A stretch of DNA of 64,000 nucleotides from Myxacorys chilensis ATA2-1-KO14 (GTDB lineage: Bacteria > Cyanobacteriota > Cyanobacteriia > Leptolyngbyales > Leptolyngbyaceae): assembly GCA_019359275.1 (NCBI GenBank), contig JAHHHP010000002.1, positions 62,001 through 126,000 on the forward strand, written 5' to 3'. Each line of letters begins with the position of its first letter. Positions within the stretch are counted from its first letter, which is position 1. This document shows positions 44,528 to 54,500 of the stretch, in pieces. The notes beneath the pieces were generated by a model. That model made no database searches. It saw nothing but the letters and a program-made list of their open reading frames with translations, and had not been told where the DNA came from. Both the position numbers and the translations under genes were made by a program.

Positions 44528-45964
44528 ATGAATAATTTCTCGTCACTAATCTCCACTCCAGTTCAAATCTTGTCGCCAATTGTCGCGAATGCTGAGCCAG
44601 AAAGTGGTTCCCTTGTTTTAGCAGGCGTGTTGCTGAGCCTAATCGTGGTTTACTTAGCCAGCAAAATTGGTGGCGAAATCTGTGCCCGTATGGAGCTACC
44701 GGCGGTTCTCGGGGAACTTCTAGCGGGCGTTGTGGTTGGCGTTTCTGCGCTGCACTTACTCGTCTTTCCAAGCGCTGATCTAACGGCGAGTCAGTCGATG
44801 GTAATGCAGCTATTGCAACTAACGGCTCATCTTGACCCCGCCCCGCTCACCACGACCTTTGAGGTGCAGAGCGAAGTCCTCTCGACCTTGGCAGAAATGG
44901 GCGTGATCATTCTGCTGTTTGAGATTGGGCTAGAGTCTGATCTCAAAGAACTGATTCGAGTCGGACCGCAAGCCGCGATCGTGGCAGTCGTGGGAGTGGT
45001 AGTTCCGTTTGCGTTGGGCACAGCCGGTCTAATGCTGCTATTCGGCGTTTCATCAGTTCCAGCCATTTTCGCAGGGGCAGCACTAACGGCAACTAGCATC
45101 GGCATCACGGCCAGGGTGCTGGCAGAAATTCAGCGGCTCAACTCCAAAGAAGGACAAATTATCATCGGGGCAGCCGTCTTAGACGACGTATTGGGCATCA
45201 TTGTGCTTGCCGTGGTTGCGAGTTTGGCAAAGACCGGACAAGTCGAAATTGGGAACGTCATTTATCTGATTGTGAGCGCTGGGGTCTTTTTGGTTGGAAG
45301 CCTTTGGCTCGGACTCTTGCTTAATCCGTTTCTGGTGTCTCTCATCAACGAACTGAGAACGCGGGGACAACTGTTGATCACCGCCCTAGTTCTGACCTTT
45401 GTTTTAGCGGATGTTGCGGTTGTAATTCAGCTAGAAGCCATCTTAGGGGCATTTGCGGCGGGGTTGATTTTGGCAGAAACTGAGAAGCGCACCGAGCTGC
45501 AAGAGCAAGTTGCGCCCATCTCAGATATGCTCGTGCCCATTTTCTTTGTCGTGGTTGGCGCACGCACCGATTTGAGCGTGCTCAATCCATTTGTACCCAG
45601 CAATCGTGAAGGATTGATTATGGCTGCCTTCTTGGTCGCGGTTGCGATCGCGGGTAAAGTTGTCACCGGATTTACTATTTTTGGGCAACCAGAGCTAAAT
45701 CGACTCGCGATCGGGGTCGGTATGATTCCTAGGGGCGAGGTGGGCTTGGTGTTTGCCTCAGTCGGTGCAACTACTGGAACATTACCCGAAGCCCTGCAAG
45801 CCGCCGTGATTGTGATGGTGATTTTGACTACGTTTCTAGCGCCACCGCTATTACGGGTTGTCTTTACCAACGGTGACTCTGTAGGACAAGAGGACGACCT
45901 CGCAATTGAAGGAATTGCCCCCTCTGAACTTCTAGAACCAGGCATTGTTCAACAGGATGACTAG
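44528..45964 (+). CDS. CPA2 cation/proton antiporter, NapA/NhaS3-like
   Basis: 478 residues with about twelve transmembrane helices. The LPAVLGELLAGVVVGVSAL start and the acidic pair in GAAVLDDVLGIIVLAVV place it in the CPA2 family; paired aspartates go with electrogenic Na+/H+ exchange. Sequence and length resemble Synechocystis NhaS3 (NapA), an essential thylakoid Na+/H+ antiporter, but that assignment is from memory of the family. The C-terminal ~25 residues are acidic and soluble. Confidence 0.92.
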   Translation: MNNFSSLISTPVQILSPIVANAEPESGSLVLAGVLLSLIVVYLASKIGGEICARMELPAVLGELLAGVVVGVSALHLLVFPSADLTASQSMVMQLLQLTAHLDPAPLTTTFEVQSEVLSTLAEMGVIILLFEIGLESDLKELIRVGPQAAIVAVVGVVVPFALGTAGLMLLFGVSSVPAIFAGAALTATSIGITARVLAEIQRLNSKEGQIIIGAAVLDDVLGIIVLAVVASLAKTGQVEIGNVIYLIVSAGVFLVGSLWLGLLLNPFLVSLINELRTRGQLLITALVLTFVLADVAVVIQLEAILGAFAAGLILAETEKRTELQEQVAPISDMLVPIFFVVVGARTDLSVLNPFVPSNREGLIMAAFLVAVAIAGKVVTGFTIFGQPELNRLAIGVGMIPRGEVGLVFASVGATTGTLPEALQAAVIVMVILTTFLAPPLLRVVFTNGDSVGQEDDLAIEGIAPSELLEPGIVQQDD

Positions 45965-46649
45965 GTACAACGCCAGTCCCAGAGTGCTAAGCACCTGAAC
46001 GGAGTAGCGCTGAGCCACATCAGCTCTTCTAAAATTGCGCTCTGGGCTAATCTCATCTTTATAATTTCTTTGCAATTAGAACAATGAACCCTAGAAAATA
46101 GTTTGATTCTTAAGCATCTATATTAAAATGCTGTAGCCAAATCGCTCACTGCCCCACCCATCGGTAGAAGCACCCTCAGGCTCTTAACGTGTCTTACTAA
46201 TTGGTCGCAAATTCTTATGCCAGCAGTCATCGAAGCGCTTGTCCAATCTCTGCGAAACTTCAGCGTTCAGCTTTACGTCCGCATCGTTCGAGAGCTTAAA
46301 ATTTTGCTGAGCTGAGCAGAATTTCCAGAATAGGGTGCAGTCGTGGTGAATATTGGGAAGGTTATTTTTGAATGACCAATCTGATCTCAAGTTTTGGTTC
46401 ACGGCTGCCCTAAATTGTTAGCTTCGATAGATCAAGAGCTTATCTATCAGGGGTCACAGCAACCATGTAATCGTGTGTGTGAGAAGACTAAATGGGGGAA
46501 ATGCGGCGCTTTAACTAAGGCAATCATTCATCATTTCGCCTCGCTATTTCTAGCTAAGACTCTGCACCAAATGTAGCAATTTGAAAGCGCGGGTTTGAGT
46601 GTTTGCAGGTTCAAAGCAGGGCGACGCGATGCACACAAGGAGAACGACA
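45965..46649. other. Long intergenic region before amiC
   Basis: 685 bp. Short open frames at 46184-46402 (minus) and 46394-46576 (plus) have no family match and no ribosome site and were not called. A GTGCT-A-AGCAC dyad lies at 45991-46001. The promoter of amiC should be in its right half. Confidence 0.5.
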
Positions 46650-48527
46650 TTGAAACGCGATCAGGTCAACAATCAACGAAACTGGAGAGGGCTAAATTCT
46701 TATTTATATTCTTTATTACCCCTTGTTTTCTTTTTCCTAACCTCGCCTGCCGAGGCAGCGAGACTGCAATCTTGGCGGTTTGATGCGGCTCAAAATCGCC
46801 TCGACTTTACAACCGATGATGGGGTACAGCCCAGAGCGCAACTGATTGCAGATCCGACGCGACTAATTATTGATCTGCCCGGAACGACTTTGGGGCGTCC
46901 TGCTGTCACCCAGTCTTATGGAGGGGCGATTCGCTCTGTGCGGGTAGGGCAATTTGAGCGAGGAACGACTCGGATCGTGATGGAACTTGCTCCTGGCTAT
47001 ACGCTTGACCCGGCGCAGGTGAAATTTCGCGGAACAACGGCTCAGCAGTGGTCGGTGCAAGTACCAACACCTCAATTTGCGGGTACTAATTCGGAAGTAG
47101 CGCAACTGCCGACGTCGCCCAGCGGTCGTCCGCCTCTCACTAGCCTCCCTCCAAGCAGCAATCGGCCCTTGCTCAGTCGTGGAGGCACTCAGATTCAAAG
47201 CATTCAGGCGACCCAAGACGGCTTCTTTCTGCGAACCACAGAAGGGCAAGCGCAAATCCGATCGCTTAGAAGCAGCGATCGCCGCCAGATGTATATTGAT
47301 ATTTACGGAGCAACACTCGCTTCCAGCGCTTATCCTCGCGATTTATCGGTGAACCAAAATGGAGTGAGCCGGTTGCAGGTGTCACAGTTTCAAGCCTCGC
47401 CGCCTGTAGTGAGGGTGGCATTATCTTTATCCCCCGATAGCCCCAACTGGGAAGCTTCGATGAGCGGCACGGGCATTACAGGCGGTATTGTGGTTCTGCC
47501 CCAAACGTCTGGGTCTAGCTCCATTCCGACAGCTGAATTGCCGCGATCTCAAAGTCAGTTACCTGGATCACAAGCTCAGTCGGGAACTGCCAAAATTCAG
47601 TCGGTGGAATACGACGCAGCCGCCAGTCAGCTTCTGATTCGAGCCGATCAGCCTATTACCTACACATCAGGGTGGGACAGAGCCACCGGAGCGTATCGAA
47701 TTACGGTTCCATCGGCGAGACTAGACAGCAACATTCAAGGGCCGCGACTGCCCAGCAACAGCCCCCTGCTGCAAGTCCGGATTCGCCAAGAGGACACGAA
47801 TGTGGCGATTTTGATGACGCCTGCCTCTGGTGTTCAAGTCGGAACTCCTAATCAGCCCAGTCGTCAACTCGTGTCGCTCTCGCTTCGACGAAGCGCTCTG
47901 TTGTCTCCCCCAAATCCGACTCCGGGTTCCTCCATTCCTGTTCCTCCGGCCACCAGTCCAAATCCGGTTCAGCCGCGCCCCCGCACACCAAATGGTCGTT
48001 TAGTGGTGGTGATTGATCCAGGACATGGAGGACCTGATCCGGGCGCAGTCGGCATTGGCAACATTTACGAGAAAAATGTTGTTTTAGACATCAGCCGTCA
48101 AGTGGCGGCGCTGTTAGAGCAGCAGGGCATTCAAGCGATTCTGACTCGCCCCGACGATCGAGATTTAGATTTAGAACCACGAGTGGCGATCGCACAACGC
48201 GCCAACGCGACCATTTTTGTCAGCATTCATGCCAATGCGATCAGCATGAGTCGCCCCGATATTAATGGCTTAGAGACGTATTACTTCTCGTCTGGCGCAG
48301 GTCTGGCACAGTCGATTCACAGCAGCATTTTGCAGGCGACCGGAACGCGCGATCGCGGCGTCCGCAAAGCCCGATTCTACGTGATTCGGAAAACCTCAAT
48401 GCCGTCTGTCTTAGTTGAGACAGGCTTTGTGACGGGGGCAGAAGATGCGCCCAAGTTAGCCACGCCTGGTTATCGACAGCAGTTAGCTCAAGCGATCGCG
48501 CGGGGCATTATTCAATACTTGCGTTAG
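46650..48527 (+). CDS. amiC: N-acetylmuramoyl-L-alanine amidase with AMIN domains
   Basis: I chose TTG 46650, preceded at seven bases by AAGGAG; it gives 625 residues starting MKRDQVNNQRN then a clean signal peptide (LLPLVFFFLTSPAEA). GTG 46599 and ATG 46629 are alternatives. Two AMIN-like regions (~35-125 and ~175-265) and a third beta-rich stretch target it to the septal wall; a Pro-rich linker leads to the Amidase_3 domain with zinc ligands in IDPGHGGPDPG, IYEKN and SIHANA, and catalytic Glu in VLVETGFVT. In filamentous cyanobacteria such amidases split septa and drill nanopores. murI follows. Confidence 0.94.
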   Translation: MKRDQVNNQRNWRGLNSYLYSLLPLVFFFLTSPAEAARLQSWRFDAAQNRLDFTTDDGVQPRAQLIADPTRLIIDLPGTTLGRPAVTQSYGGAIRSVRVGQFERGTTRIVMELAPGYTLDPAQVKFRGTTAQQWSVQVPTPQFAGTNSEVAQLPTSPSGRPPLTSLPPSSNRPLLSRGGTQIQSIQATQDGFFLRTTEGQAQIRSLRSSDRRQMYIDIYGATLASSAYPRDLSVNQNGVSRLQVSQFQASPPVVRVALSLSPDSPNWEASMSGTGITGGIVVLPQTSGSSSIPTAELPRSQSQLPGSQAQSGTAKIQSVEYDAAASQLLIRADQPITYTSGWDRATGAYRITVPSARLDSNIQGPRLPSNSPLLQVRIRQEDTNVAILMTPASGVQVGTPNQPSRQLVSLSLRRSALLSPPNPTPGSSIPVPPATSPNPVQPRPRTPNGRLVVVIDPGHGGPDPGAVGIGNIYEKNVVLDISRQVAALLEQQGIQAILTRPDDRDLDLEPRVAIAQRANATIFVSIHANAISMSRPDINGLETYYFSSGAGLAQSIHSSILQATGTRDRGVRKARFYVIRKTSMPSVLVETGFVTGAEDAPKLATPGYRQQLAQAIARGIIQYLR

Positions 48528-48620
48528 CGCAATCAGACTTGAGCCTCTAGGGAATTGCGCCTAGGCTTAGAATTTCGTATGGTGTGAATTATTTGTGGTG
48601 TGGAGTTCAAACTTTAGAAT

Positions 48621-49496
48621 ATGAAGAATCAAACATCTGATGCGGTTAGACGAGCAGAGTCAATGCTCCATGCCTCATCGCAAAGCTCCGATCTGATTGG
48701 GGTGTTTGATAGTGGAGTGGGCGGCTTAACCGTGTTGCGTGAACTCTATCGCCAACTGCCAAACGAATCGATTTTATATTTCGGAGATACAGCGCGATTG
48801 CCTTATGGAACGCGATCGCGCTTAGAAATTGAACAATTTGTGCGGGAGATCTTGGTGTGGATGACGGCACATCGCGTCAAGATGGTGATCATGGCGTGCA
48901 ATACGAGTTCGGCTTTAGCGATCGAAACGGTTCGCCAAGAATTTCCGGGATTGCCTATTTTGGGCGTTATTTTGCCCGGTGCGCGGGCAGCGGTTCAGAA
49001 AGGCAAGCGGATTGGGGTGATTTCGACTCCGGCTACGGCCCAAAGTGATGCCTACCGTCAGGCTATTTTAGAAGTCGATGCGACGGCACACGTGTGGCAA
49101 GTCGGCTGTCCTGAATTTGTGCCCCTGATCGAACAAGGTCGAATTAATGACCTCTATACTTATCAAGTTGTCGAGCAGTATTTGCGGCCGTTACTAGAGC
49201 AGGAAATTGATACCTTAGTGTATGGCTGTACTCACTATCCGCACTTGGCTCCTGTAATTCGGTCGATTGTACCTAAGTCAGTACAATTGGTTGATCCGGC
49301 ATCTCATGTGGTTTTAGCAGCGGCTCAAGAGTTAGATGTGTTGGGTCTGCGGCATACTCGCCCACCAAAGCCGACTCGATTTTATGTGAGTGGCGATCCG
49401 CATCCATTTGTTCAGATTTCTCGTCAATGGTTAGGCTGTACCCCATGTGTGGAGCAAGTGCGGTTGCCAGAGGTTGCGGAGCAGGTAGCAAGTTAA
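48621..49496 (+). CDS. murI: Glutamate racemase
   Basis: 291 residues; ATG 48621, with ATG 48663 a shorter alternative. Supplies D-glutamate for peptidoglycan. Conserved FDSGVGGLTVLREL with the acid-base Asp-Ser, YFGDTARLPYGTRS, VMACNTSSALA with catalytic Cys and LVYGCTHYPHL with the second catalytic Cys. It follows amiC by 93 bp, a cell-wall gene pair common in cyanobacteria. Confidence 0.96.
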   Translation: MKNQTSDAVRRAESMLHASSQSSDLIGVFDSGVGGLTVLRELYRQLPNESILYFGDTARLPYGTRSRLEIEQFVREILVWMTAHRVKMVIMACNTSSALAIETVRQEFPGLPILGVILPGARAAVQKGKRIGVISTPATAQSDAYRQAILEVDATAHVWQVGCPEFVPLIEQGRINDLYTYQVVEQYLRPLLEQEIDTLVYGCTHYPHLAPVIRSIVPKSVQLVDPASHVVLAAAQELDVLGLRHTRPPKPTRFYVSGDPHPFVQISRQWLGCTPCVEQVRLPEVAEQVAS

Positions 49497-49540
49497 ACGG
49501 GAGCAGCGCTTTTGCTTAGTACGATCGCGGCTAAGGCTAT

Positions 49541-49565
49541 AAGCAGCTAGGTTAACTAGCTGCTT
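49541..49565. terminator. Hairpin between convergent murI and the 49.6-kb gene
   Basis: AAGCAGCTAG (49541-49550) and CTAGCTGCTT (49556-49565) form a perfect 10-bp stem with a GTTAA loop, placed between two convergent genes. No strong U tract on either side. Confidence 0.6.
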
Positions 49566-49623
49566 TAGATCAAATCACGGTGTATGAAATTGAAACAGTT
49601 CCTCTAACAGGATGTAGAGCTTG

Positions 49624-50529
49624 CTATCGGCTGCTAGTTGGTCTAGTGACAGGAATGCTAGGTAAATAAACCGTTTCGCCATTCAACAGAGCATACACGC
49701 TCTTATTGGGATAAGCTTTCTTGTTCCACTGCAAGTTCGCGATCGCTTGCTCCTGGTTCCAATTTGGCTCAAACCCGACGCGCAGTCCACCCCAAAATAA
49801 CTCGTAGCCAACTTTCTGACCGTTGAGAATTCCCTCAACTCGTTTGTTGGGATAAGCTTTTTTGTTCTGTTGCAGGTTTGCGATCGCTTGCTCCCGACTC
49901 CAGCTTGGCTCAAATCCAACTCTCACACCATCCCAAAACAGTTCATAGCCAATCTTTTGACCGTCAAAATAGCCTTCGACTTTTCGATTAGGATATGTTT
50001 TCTTCGCTAACTCTAGGTGAGTGACTGAATCTCGGCGCGACCAACTCGGCGATCTTGCAACTAGCTCACCATCCAAATAATACTCATATCCCTTCGCACC
50101 CAGATGGCGATCGTCTGACAACATGGTGCGATTGGGAAAATTCAACGTAATCGCTTCTCTTTGGCAATTGCCTGCATTACAAACTTGAGCAACACCCTGT
50201 AATTGTGGCGGTCTTGAGTAAGGAGTAACGCATCCTTCTACCCGAAGACGACCCTTGGCAGTGTCCATTCCACCAAATACCGGACAGCCACCTTCGACCG
50301 GAAGGGCAACTTTTTGACTAGTGAGTGACCCTGACTGAGTGTAAAGAGAATAGTCACTCGTGTTTGCCTCAACACAAACATTGATGCCCATTGCAGGAAC
50401 GCATTGAATGAAGTTAGAGTCTGCGTGTGCAGCCCGTGCTCCTACAAGTGTAAACAGAGGAATACTAATGTTTAAGAGTGCGAAAACGGCTAGAGATTTC
50501 CGAGATTTGAGGAATTGAATTGCAGACAT
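49624..50529 (-). CDS. Secreted protein with three 47-residue repeats
   Basis: 301 residues. Signal peptide (LAVFALLNISIPLFTLVGA, cleavage near AHA), then a ~110-residue domain with six cysteines (43, 52, 82, 100, 117, 122), likely disulfide-bonded. Residues 147-287 are three tandem 47-residue units starting GYEYYLDG, GYELFWDG and GYELFWGG, each with a later P(S/N)W(S/N) and KK(T/A)YPN. No known repeat family recognised. The ATG follows AAAGGAGCTTCAATC. A 32-nt element 132 bp upstream is shared with the next gene to the right. Confidence 0.85.
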   Translation of the reverse strand: MSAIQFLKSRKSLAVFALLNISIPLFTLVGARAAHADSNFIQCVPAMGINVCVEANTSDYSLYTQSGSLTSQKVALPVEGGCPVFGGMDTAKGRLRVEGCVTPYSRPPQLQGVAQVCNAGNCQREAITLNFPNRTMLSDDRHLGAKGYEYYLDGELVARSPSWSRRDSVTHLELAKKTYPNRKVEGYFDGQKIGYELFWDGVRVGFEPSWSREQAIANLQQNKKAYPNKRVEGILNGQKVGYELFWGGLRVGFEPNWNQEQAIANLQWNKKAYPNKSVYALLNGETVYLPSIPVTRPTSSR

Positions 50530-50660
50530 GATTGAAGCTCCTTTGTGAGAACGTTGGTACTTGTAATAAAAGATTTTTCTGAGATGTCGTCTGGTTTGTT
50601 AATTGATTAGCAACCGCTTCTCTCAGAACACTTTCAATTTACTGGCTTATCTGATGCGGG

Positions 50661-50692
50661 TCGATAACTATAAATTGAGGAAAGTTAAGGAG
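50661..50692 (-). promoter_or_regulatory. Shared 32-nt upstream element, copy 1
   Basis: TCGAT-N4-ATAAATTGAGGAAAGTTAAGGAG, 132 bp upstream of the 47-residue-repeat gene. The same arrangement with two differences outside the N4 block occurs at 51482-51513 ahead of the next minus-strand gene. Likely promoter or regulator site. Confidence 0.5.
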
Positions 50693-50773
50693 CTTGTTAG
50701 GTAGGTTTGCTAGAAAAGTTAGGATAAATTAGTAAGTTTTAAATGACTATTAGGTTCAGAATTAATGAAAAAA

Positions 50774-50793
50774 GCTCCTACCGGAGTAGGAGC
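50774..50793 (-). terminator. Intrinsic terminator of the peptidoglycan-binding-like gene
   Basis: GCTCCTAC (50774-50781) and GTAGGAGC (50786-50793) form a perfect stem with a CGGA tetraloop, followed on the minus strand by TTTTTTCATT. Confidence 0.88.
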
Positions 50794-50836
50794 GCTCGTG
50801 GATTCTTCAGCTTTAGAAAACAAGAATTTGAGCTAT

Positions 50837-51247
50837 TTAACGTGTGACACCTTGCAGTTTTGACACTGCCAGCAGCTTTTGGCGAACTGGAAGCCCTGCA
50901 AAGCCATCAGGAACAAATCCATAACGTCGTTGGAACTCCTTAATAGCTGCGATCGTACGAGGCCCATAAAACGGTTGATTTTTCGGTAGGTTGGCTCCCA
51001 CGACTTGATTCAGTTCTGCCTGAAGTACTCGCATTTCTCGCTCTGCCATCGCCATTGTTTTTGCACCCACAATACCGTCTACTTGAAGTTTGAAATACTT
51101 TTGAAAGTCTTCGATCGCATCGCGGGTGACTCGATCAGTTAGTGGGTTGTTGTTAGTTGATATGGGATCGGTCAATTCACCTTCTGGAACGTAACCGAAT
51201 CCTAAACCATTTAGAATGCTGCGGAATTGTGCGTTGGTGTAAGCCAT
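50837..51247 (-). CDS. Leaderless peptidoglycan-binding-domain protein
   Basis: 136 residues with two PG_binding_1-like modules: DAIEDFQKYFKLQVDGIVG (~45-65) and AAIKEFQRRYGFVPDGFAG (~100-120), each the FQ...DGxxG pattern of wall-binding helices. There is no signal peptide; ATG 51247 follows CAAGGAGCATCAATT, a strong site, so the start is secure. Export route and target are unknown. Its upstream region carries the same 32-nt element as the adjacent secreted-protein gene. Confidence 0.85.
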   Translation of the reverse strand: MAYTNAQFRSILNGLGFGYVPEGELTDPISTNNNPLTDRVTRDAIEDFQKYFKLQVDGIVGAKTMAMAEREMRVLQAELNQVVGANLPKNQPFYGPRTIAAIKEFQRRYGFVPDGFAGLPVRQKLLAVSKLQGVTR

Positions 51248-51551
51248 AATTGATGCTCCTTGTAAGTCATTAAGAGTGAGTCATTAAGCGTGTGGATGAA
51301 TAGCACGACAACACGAAGCTGAGGACGATTTGCCCTTGTTATTAAGCATTGATGGATGTATCAAAATGCTCGTTATTTAGTGTTGTCGAAAGCTTTCAGC
51401 GTGGAGTCGAATTTGGTTGACTGGGTTTGAAACCCTGTCGTTTTCAGGACACTATCACTCTATTGCGGATCTCAAGGAGCGTCGATGAGGATAAGTTGAG
51501 GAAAGTTATGGAGGTTTTTAAGGTTGCATTGAATGGATGGAAGTTATGGAT
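51248..51551. other. Region between the peptidoglycan-binding gene and the STAND gene
   Basis: 304 bp containing the second copy of the 32-nt element (51482-51513) and a direct repeat AGTCATTAAG (twice, around 51268-51290). No reading frame of note. No terminator-like stem was found right after the STAND gene. Confidence 0.55.
51482..51513 (-). promoter_or_regulatory. Shared 32-nt upstream element, copy 2
   Basis: TCGAT-N4-ATAAGTTGAGGAAAGTTATGGAG, 235 bp upstream of the peptidoglycan-binding-like gene. See copy 1 at 50661-50692. Confidence 0.5.
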
Positions 51552-54500
51552 TTAGGATTCGATCGCGCCCATACCGAGCAGGGCAGACTTCTGAGCAACC
51601 GTAATACCTGTAACACGGGTGATGTTTGTTCCGGTATAAGGCTTGGTTGGAGCCAAGATTTTTAAGCACTGACCCGTTTGAGTATCCCAAATCGTGATCG
51701 TTCCACTCTGGCTACCACTGGCAATTGCAGCACAATTTGGGTCAGGATGAAACGCGATCGCAGTCCGTACCGTTTGCGTCAACATGGGCAGCGTTTTTAG
51801 ACACGCTCCTGTCTCCATCTGCCAAAGCTTTATGGTTTGATCTAAGCTACCACTGGCAAGGGTTTCAGCGTTGGGACTAAAGGCAACCGACCAAACGCTA
51901 TTCTGATGCTTCTCTAGAATGTTAAGGCACTGTCCCGTTGTGGTTGACCAGAGCCGCACGGTTTCATCACCACTTCCACTGGCTAACACTTGACCATCCT
52001 GATGAAAGGCAATCGATTGAACCCGTCCGGTATGTCCTTGTAAGGTATGAAGACAGGTTCCGGTCTGCATTGACCAAAGCCGAATGGTTTGATCCTCGCT
52101 ACTGCTAGCGAGCAGCGTTCCATCGGGACTAAACGCCACTGCCCACACCCAACTCGTATGACCCTGCAACGTTTGAAGACACACTCCCGTATCGACCGCC
52201 CAGATACGAACAGTCTGATCATCACTGCCACTGACGAGAAGTTGACCATCAGGACTAAAGACCACCGATTGAACCCAGTTTGCATGTCCTTCAAGTAACC
52301 GACACTGCCCTGTTGTGAGATCCCATAGTCGAATCGTGCGATCAACACTCCCACTCGCAAGTAAGCGTCCATTCGGATGAAACGCAACAGACGTAACCCA
52401 ACCGCGATGTCCTTGAAAGGTGTTCAAGCACGCCCCTGTAGAAGTGTCCCAAAGCCTTACGGCTTGGTCAGTACTGCCACTCACAAGCTGCTGCCCATCT
52501 GCCTTAAACGCAATCGAGAAAATAGAGTTTGTATAGCCGCTCAGGGTTTTTAGACATTGACTCGTGGATAAATTCCAAAGCTTGACCGATTGATCGGTGC
52601 TGCCTGAGGCTAAGGTTTCACCGTCTCGGTTAAGGGAGAGTGAAAAAATAGCGTTTGTGTGTCCTCGCAAGCTGCTTAGACAGTCCCCTGTGGCAAGATC
52701 CCAGACTCGGATGGTGCGATCGTCGCTGGCGCTAATGAGACGGTTAAAGGCAGGATCAAATGCAATCGAACGAACGCGATCGCGATGCCCCTGCAAGGTT
52801 TTCAAACACGCTCCAGTTTGACAGTTCCATAGGTTGATGGTGTGATCGGCGCTGCCACTGGCGATGGTCGTATCATCCAAAAAGGCAATTGACCAGATGC
52901 GATCACGATGTCCTTCGCAAATCTGCTGGCAATCTTTGGTGTGCATTGACCAGATGCGCAGGCTGCGATCGTCACTTCCACTCGCTAACGTCTGACCATC
53001 GCGGCTAAAGGCAACAGAAAGCACCCGTCCGGTATGTCCTGGTAGAAGTTGAGAGTCACCCGTGCTGATATCCCAAAGCCTGACGGTTGACTCATCGCCA
53101 CCGCTTGCTAATGTCTTGCCGTCGCTACAAAACGCAACTGACCACACAGAACCCGTATGCCCTTCTAGAACGCTTGAGCAGCGACCCGTGTGCAGATCCC
53201 ATAAGCGAATGGTTTTATCACTACTACAGCTTGCTAACGTCTGACCATCCGGGCTGAACGCGATCGCCCAAATCCACCCGACATGACCGCTACAGTTCAA
53301 CAACAGCGTCCCGTTTGCAACGTCCCACAACCGCAATCCACCTTCTGCATCTCCGGTCGCCAGCAGCGTTCCATCGGGGCTAAAGGCAACACTAAAGATA
53401 ATGCCTAATGTGTCAGTAAAAATAGAGTGAGATAAATCGGAATCCGAAAGATCAACATCGTGAAGTTCTACATTTTTTAGATAAGCCTGCCAAATTTTTA
53501 GATTAGAACAATCTAAATCCTCTAAACGAGAAGTCAATTGACAGAGTAAATTCAAAAGGTTTCCACCCGCATATCCGGTTTCAAGTGATGATTTTCCTTG
53601 CAGCGTTTTCAGGCTCTGGGTAAAAAGCGTTTTAAGGTCAATTTGACCTACCAGATCTGCCTCTAACCGCATGAGGATGGGAGCCAGAATCAGGCGAATT
53701 TGGGTATCTCGAATGTAGTCCTTTGCCTGCGACGTTAGCAAAGCGTGGCGTTTCACAAGACAAGCTTGCGAAGCAAGACCGGATTTGAGTTCTTGACACA
53801 CGTGATCGATCAAGCGATCGCTGACATACTCCAGCATGAGCGGCAACAGTGAGAATCGGGCGGCGGTTCGCTCGACAAGCGATCGCTGCTCCAACAATTG
53901 GAGAATTTCCATCAACGCTTGAGGCGCAATCGGCGGGAAAATGTCCGATCGCAAATCCGAAAACGTTGCCGACTCTCGATAGATCGCCAACCAATACATC
54001 ACCGTTTTTTCAGCCTCCGATAGCCGCTCAAACTGCTGCTCAATCAGCGATCGAATGGTACCGAAGACAAATGTATCTTGCTGTAGAAAGTCAGAAATGC
54101 TGCCATCAAATAAATTCTGAATTGTGGTCGCAATTATTTTCAAGGCTAAAGGATTGCCAGAATAGCCCTCAATCAGTCGGTTCCACTCCTCGTCTGTCCC
54201 TCGAAACGCCCCTTTTAGTTGGAGTAATGCCTGTCCGTCGCGCGGTTGCAGTCCGTTGAGGTAAAAGCAGCGCACAGGTAACATTGCGCCTTCTAGAACG
54301 CTAATGTCTTGAGGTTTCTCCCGGCTCGTTAACACTAGAGTGCTTTGATGCAAGGTTTCTCCGATCTGCCGGAAGAGTTCACCATATCCTTCATATCCAC
54401 TGCGATGAGGGTTAGCAGTAGAGCCGGGATCTGGCAAAACGGTTTCAACGTTGTCGAGAATCAGAAGACAGCGCTGCGATCGCAGTTGCGTCAATAGTTG

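Larger units (their letters stand above)
50530..50836. other. Region between the 47-residue-repeat gene and the peptidoglycan-binding gene
   Basis: 307 bp holding the upstream element at 50661-50692 and the terminator at 50774-50793. No gene seen. Confidence 0.6.

Noticed and set aside
45986..46001. GAGTGCTAA, the right half of a CIRCE operator
   Set aside because: The matching left half TTAGCACTC at the required spacing is absent, and the site is far from the chaperone genes.
46184..46402. 72-codon minus-strand frame upstream of amiC
   Set aside because: Non-ATG-like context, no homology and no ribosome site; likely chance in a 685-bp gap.
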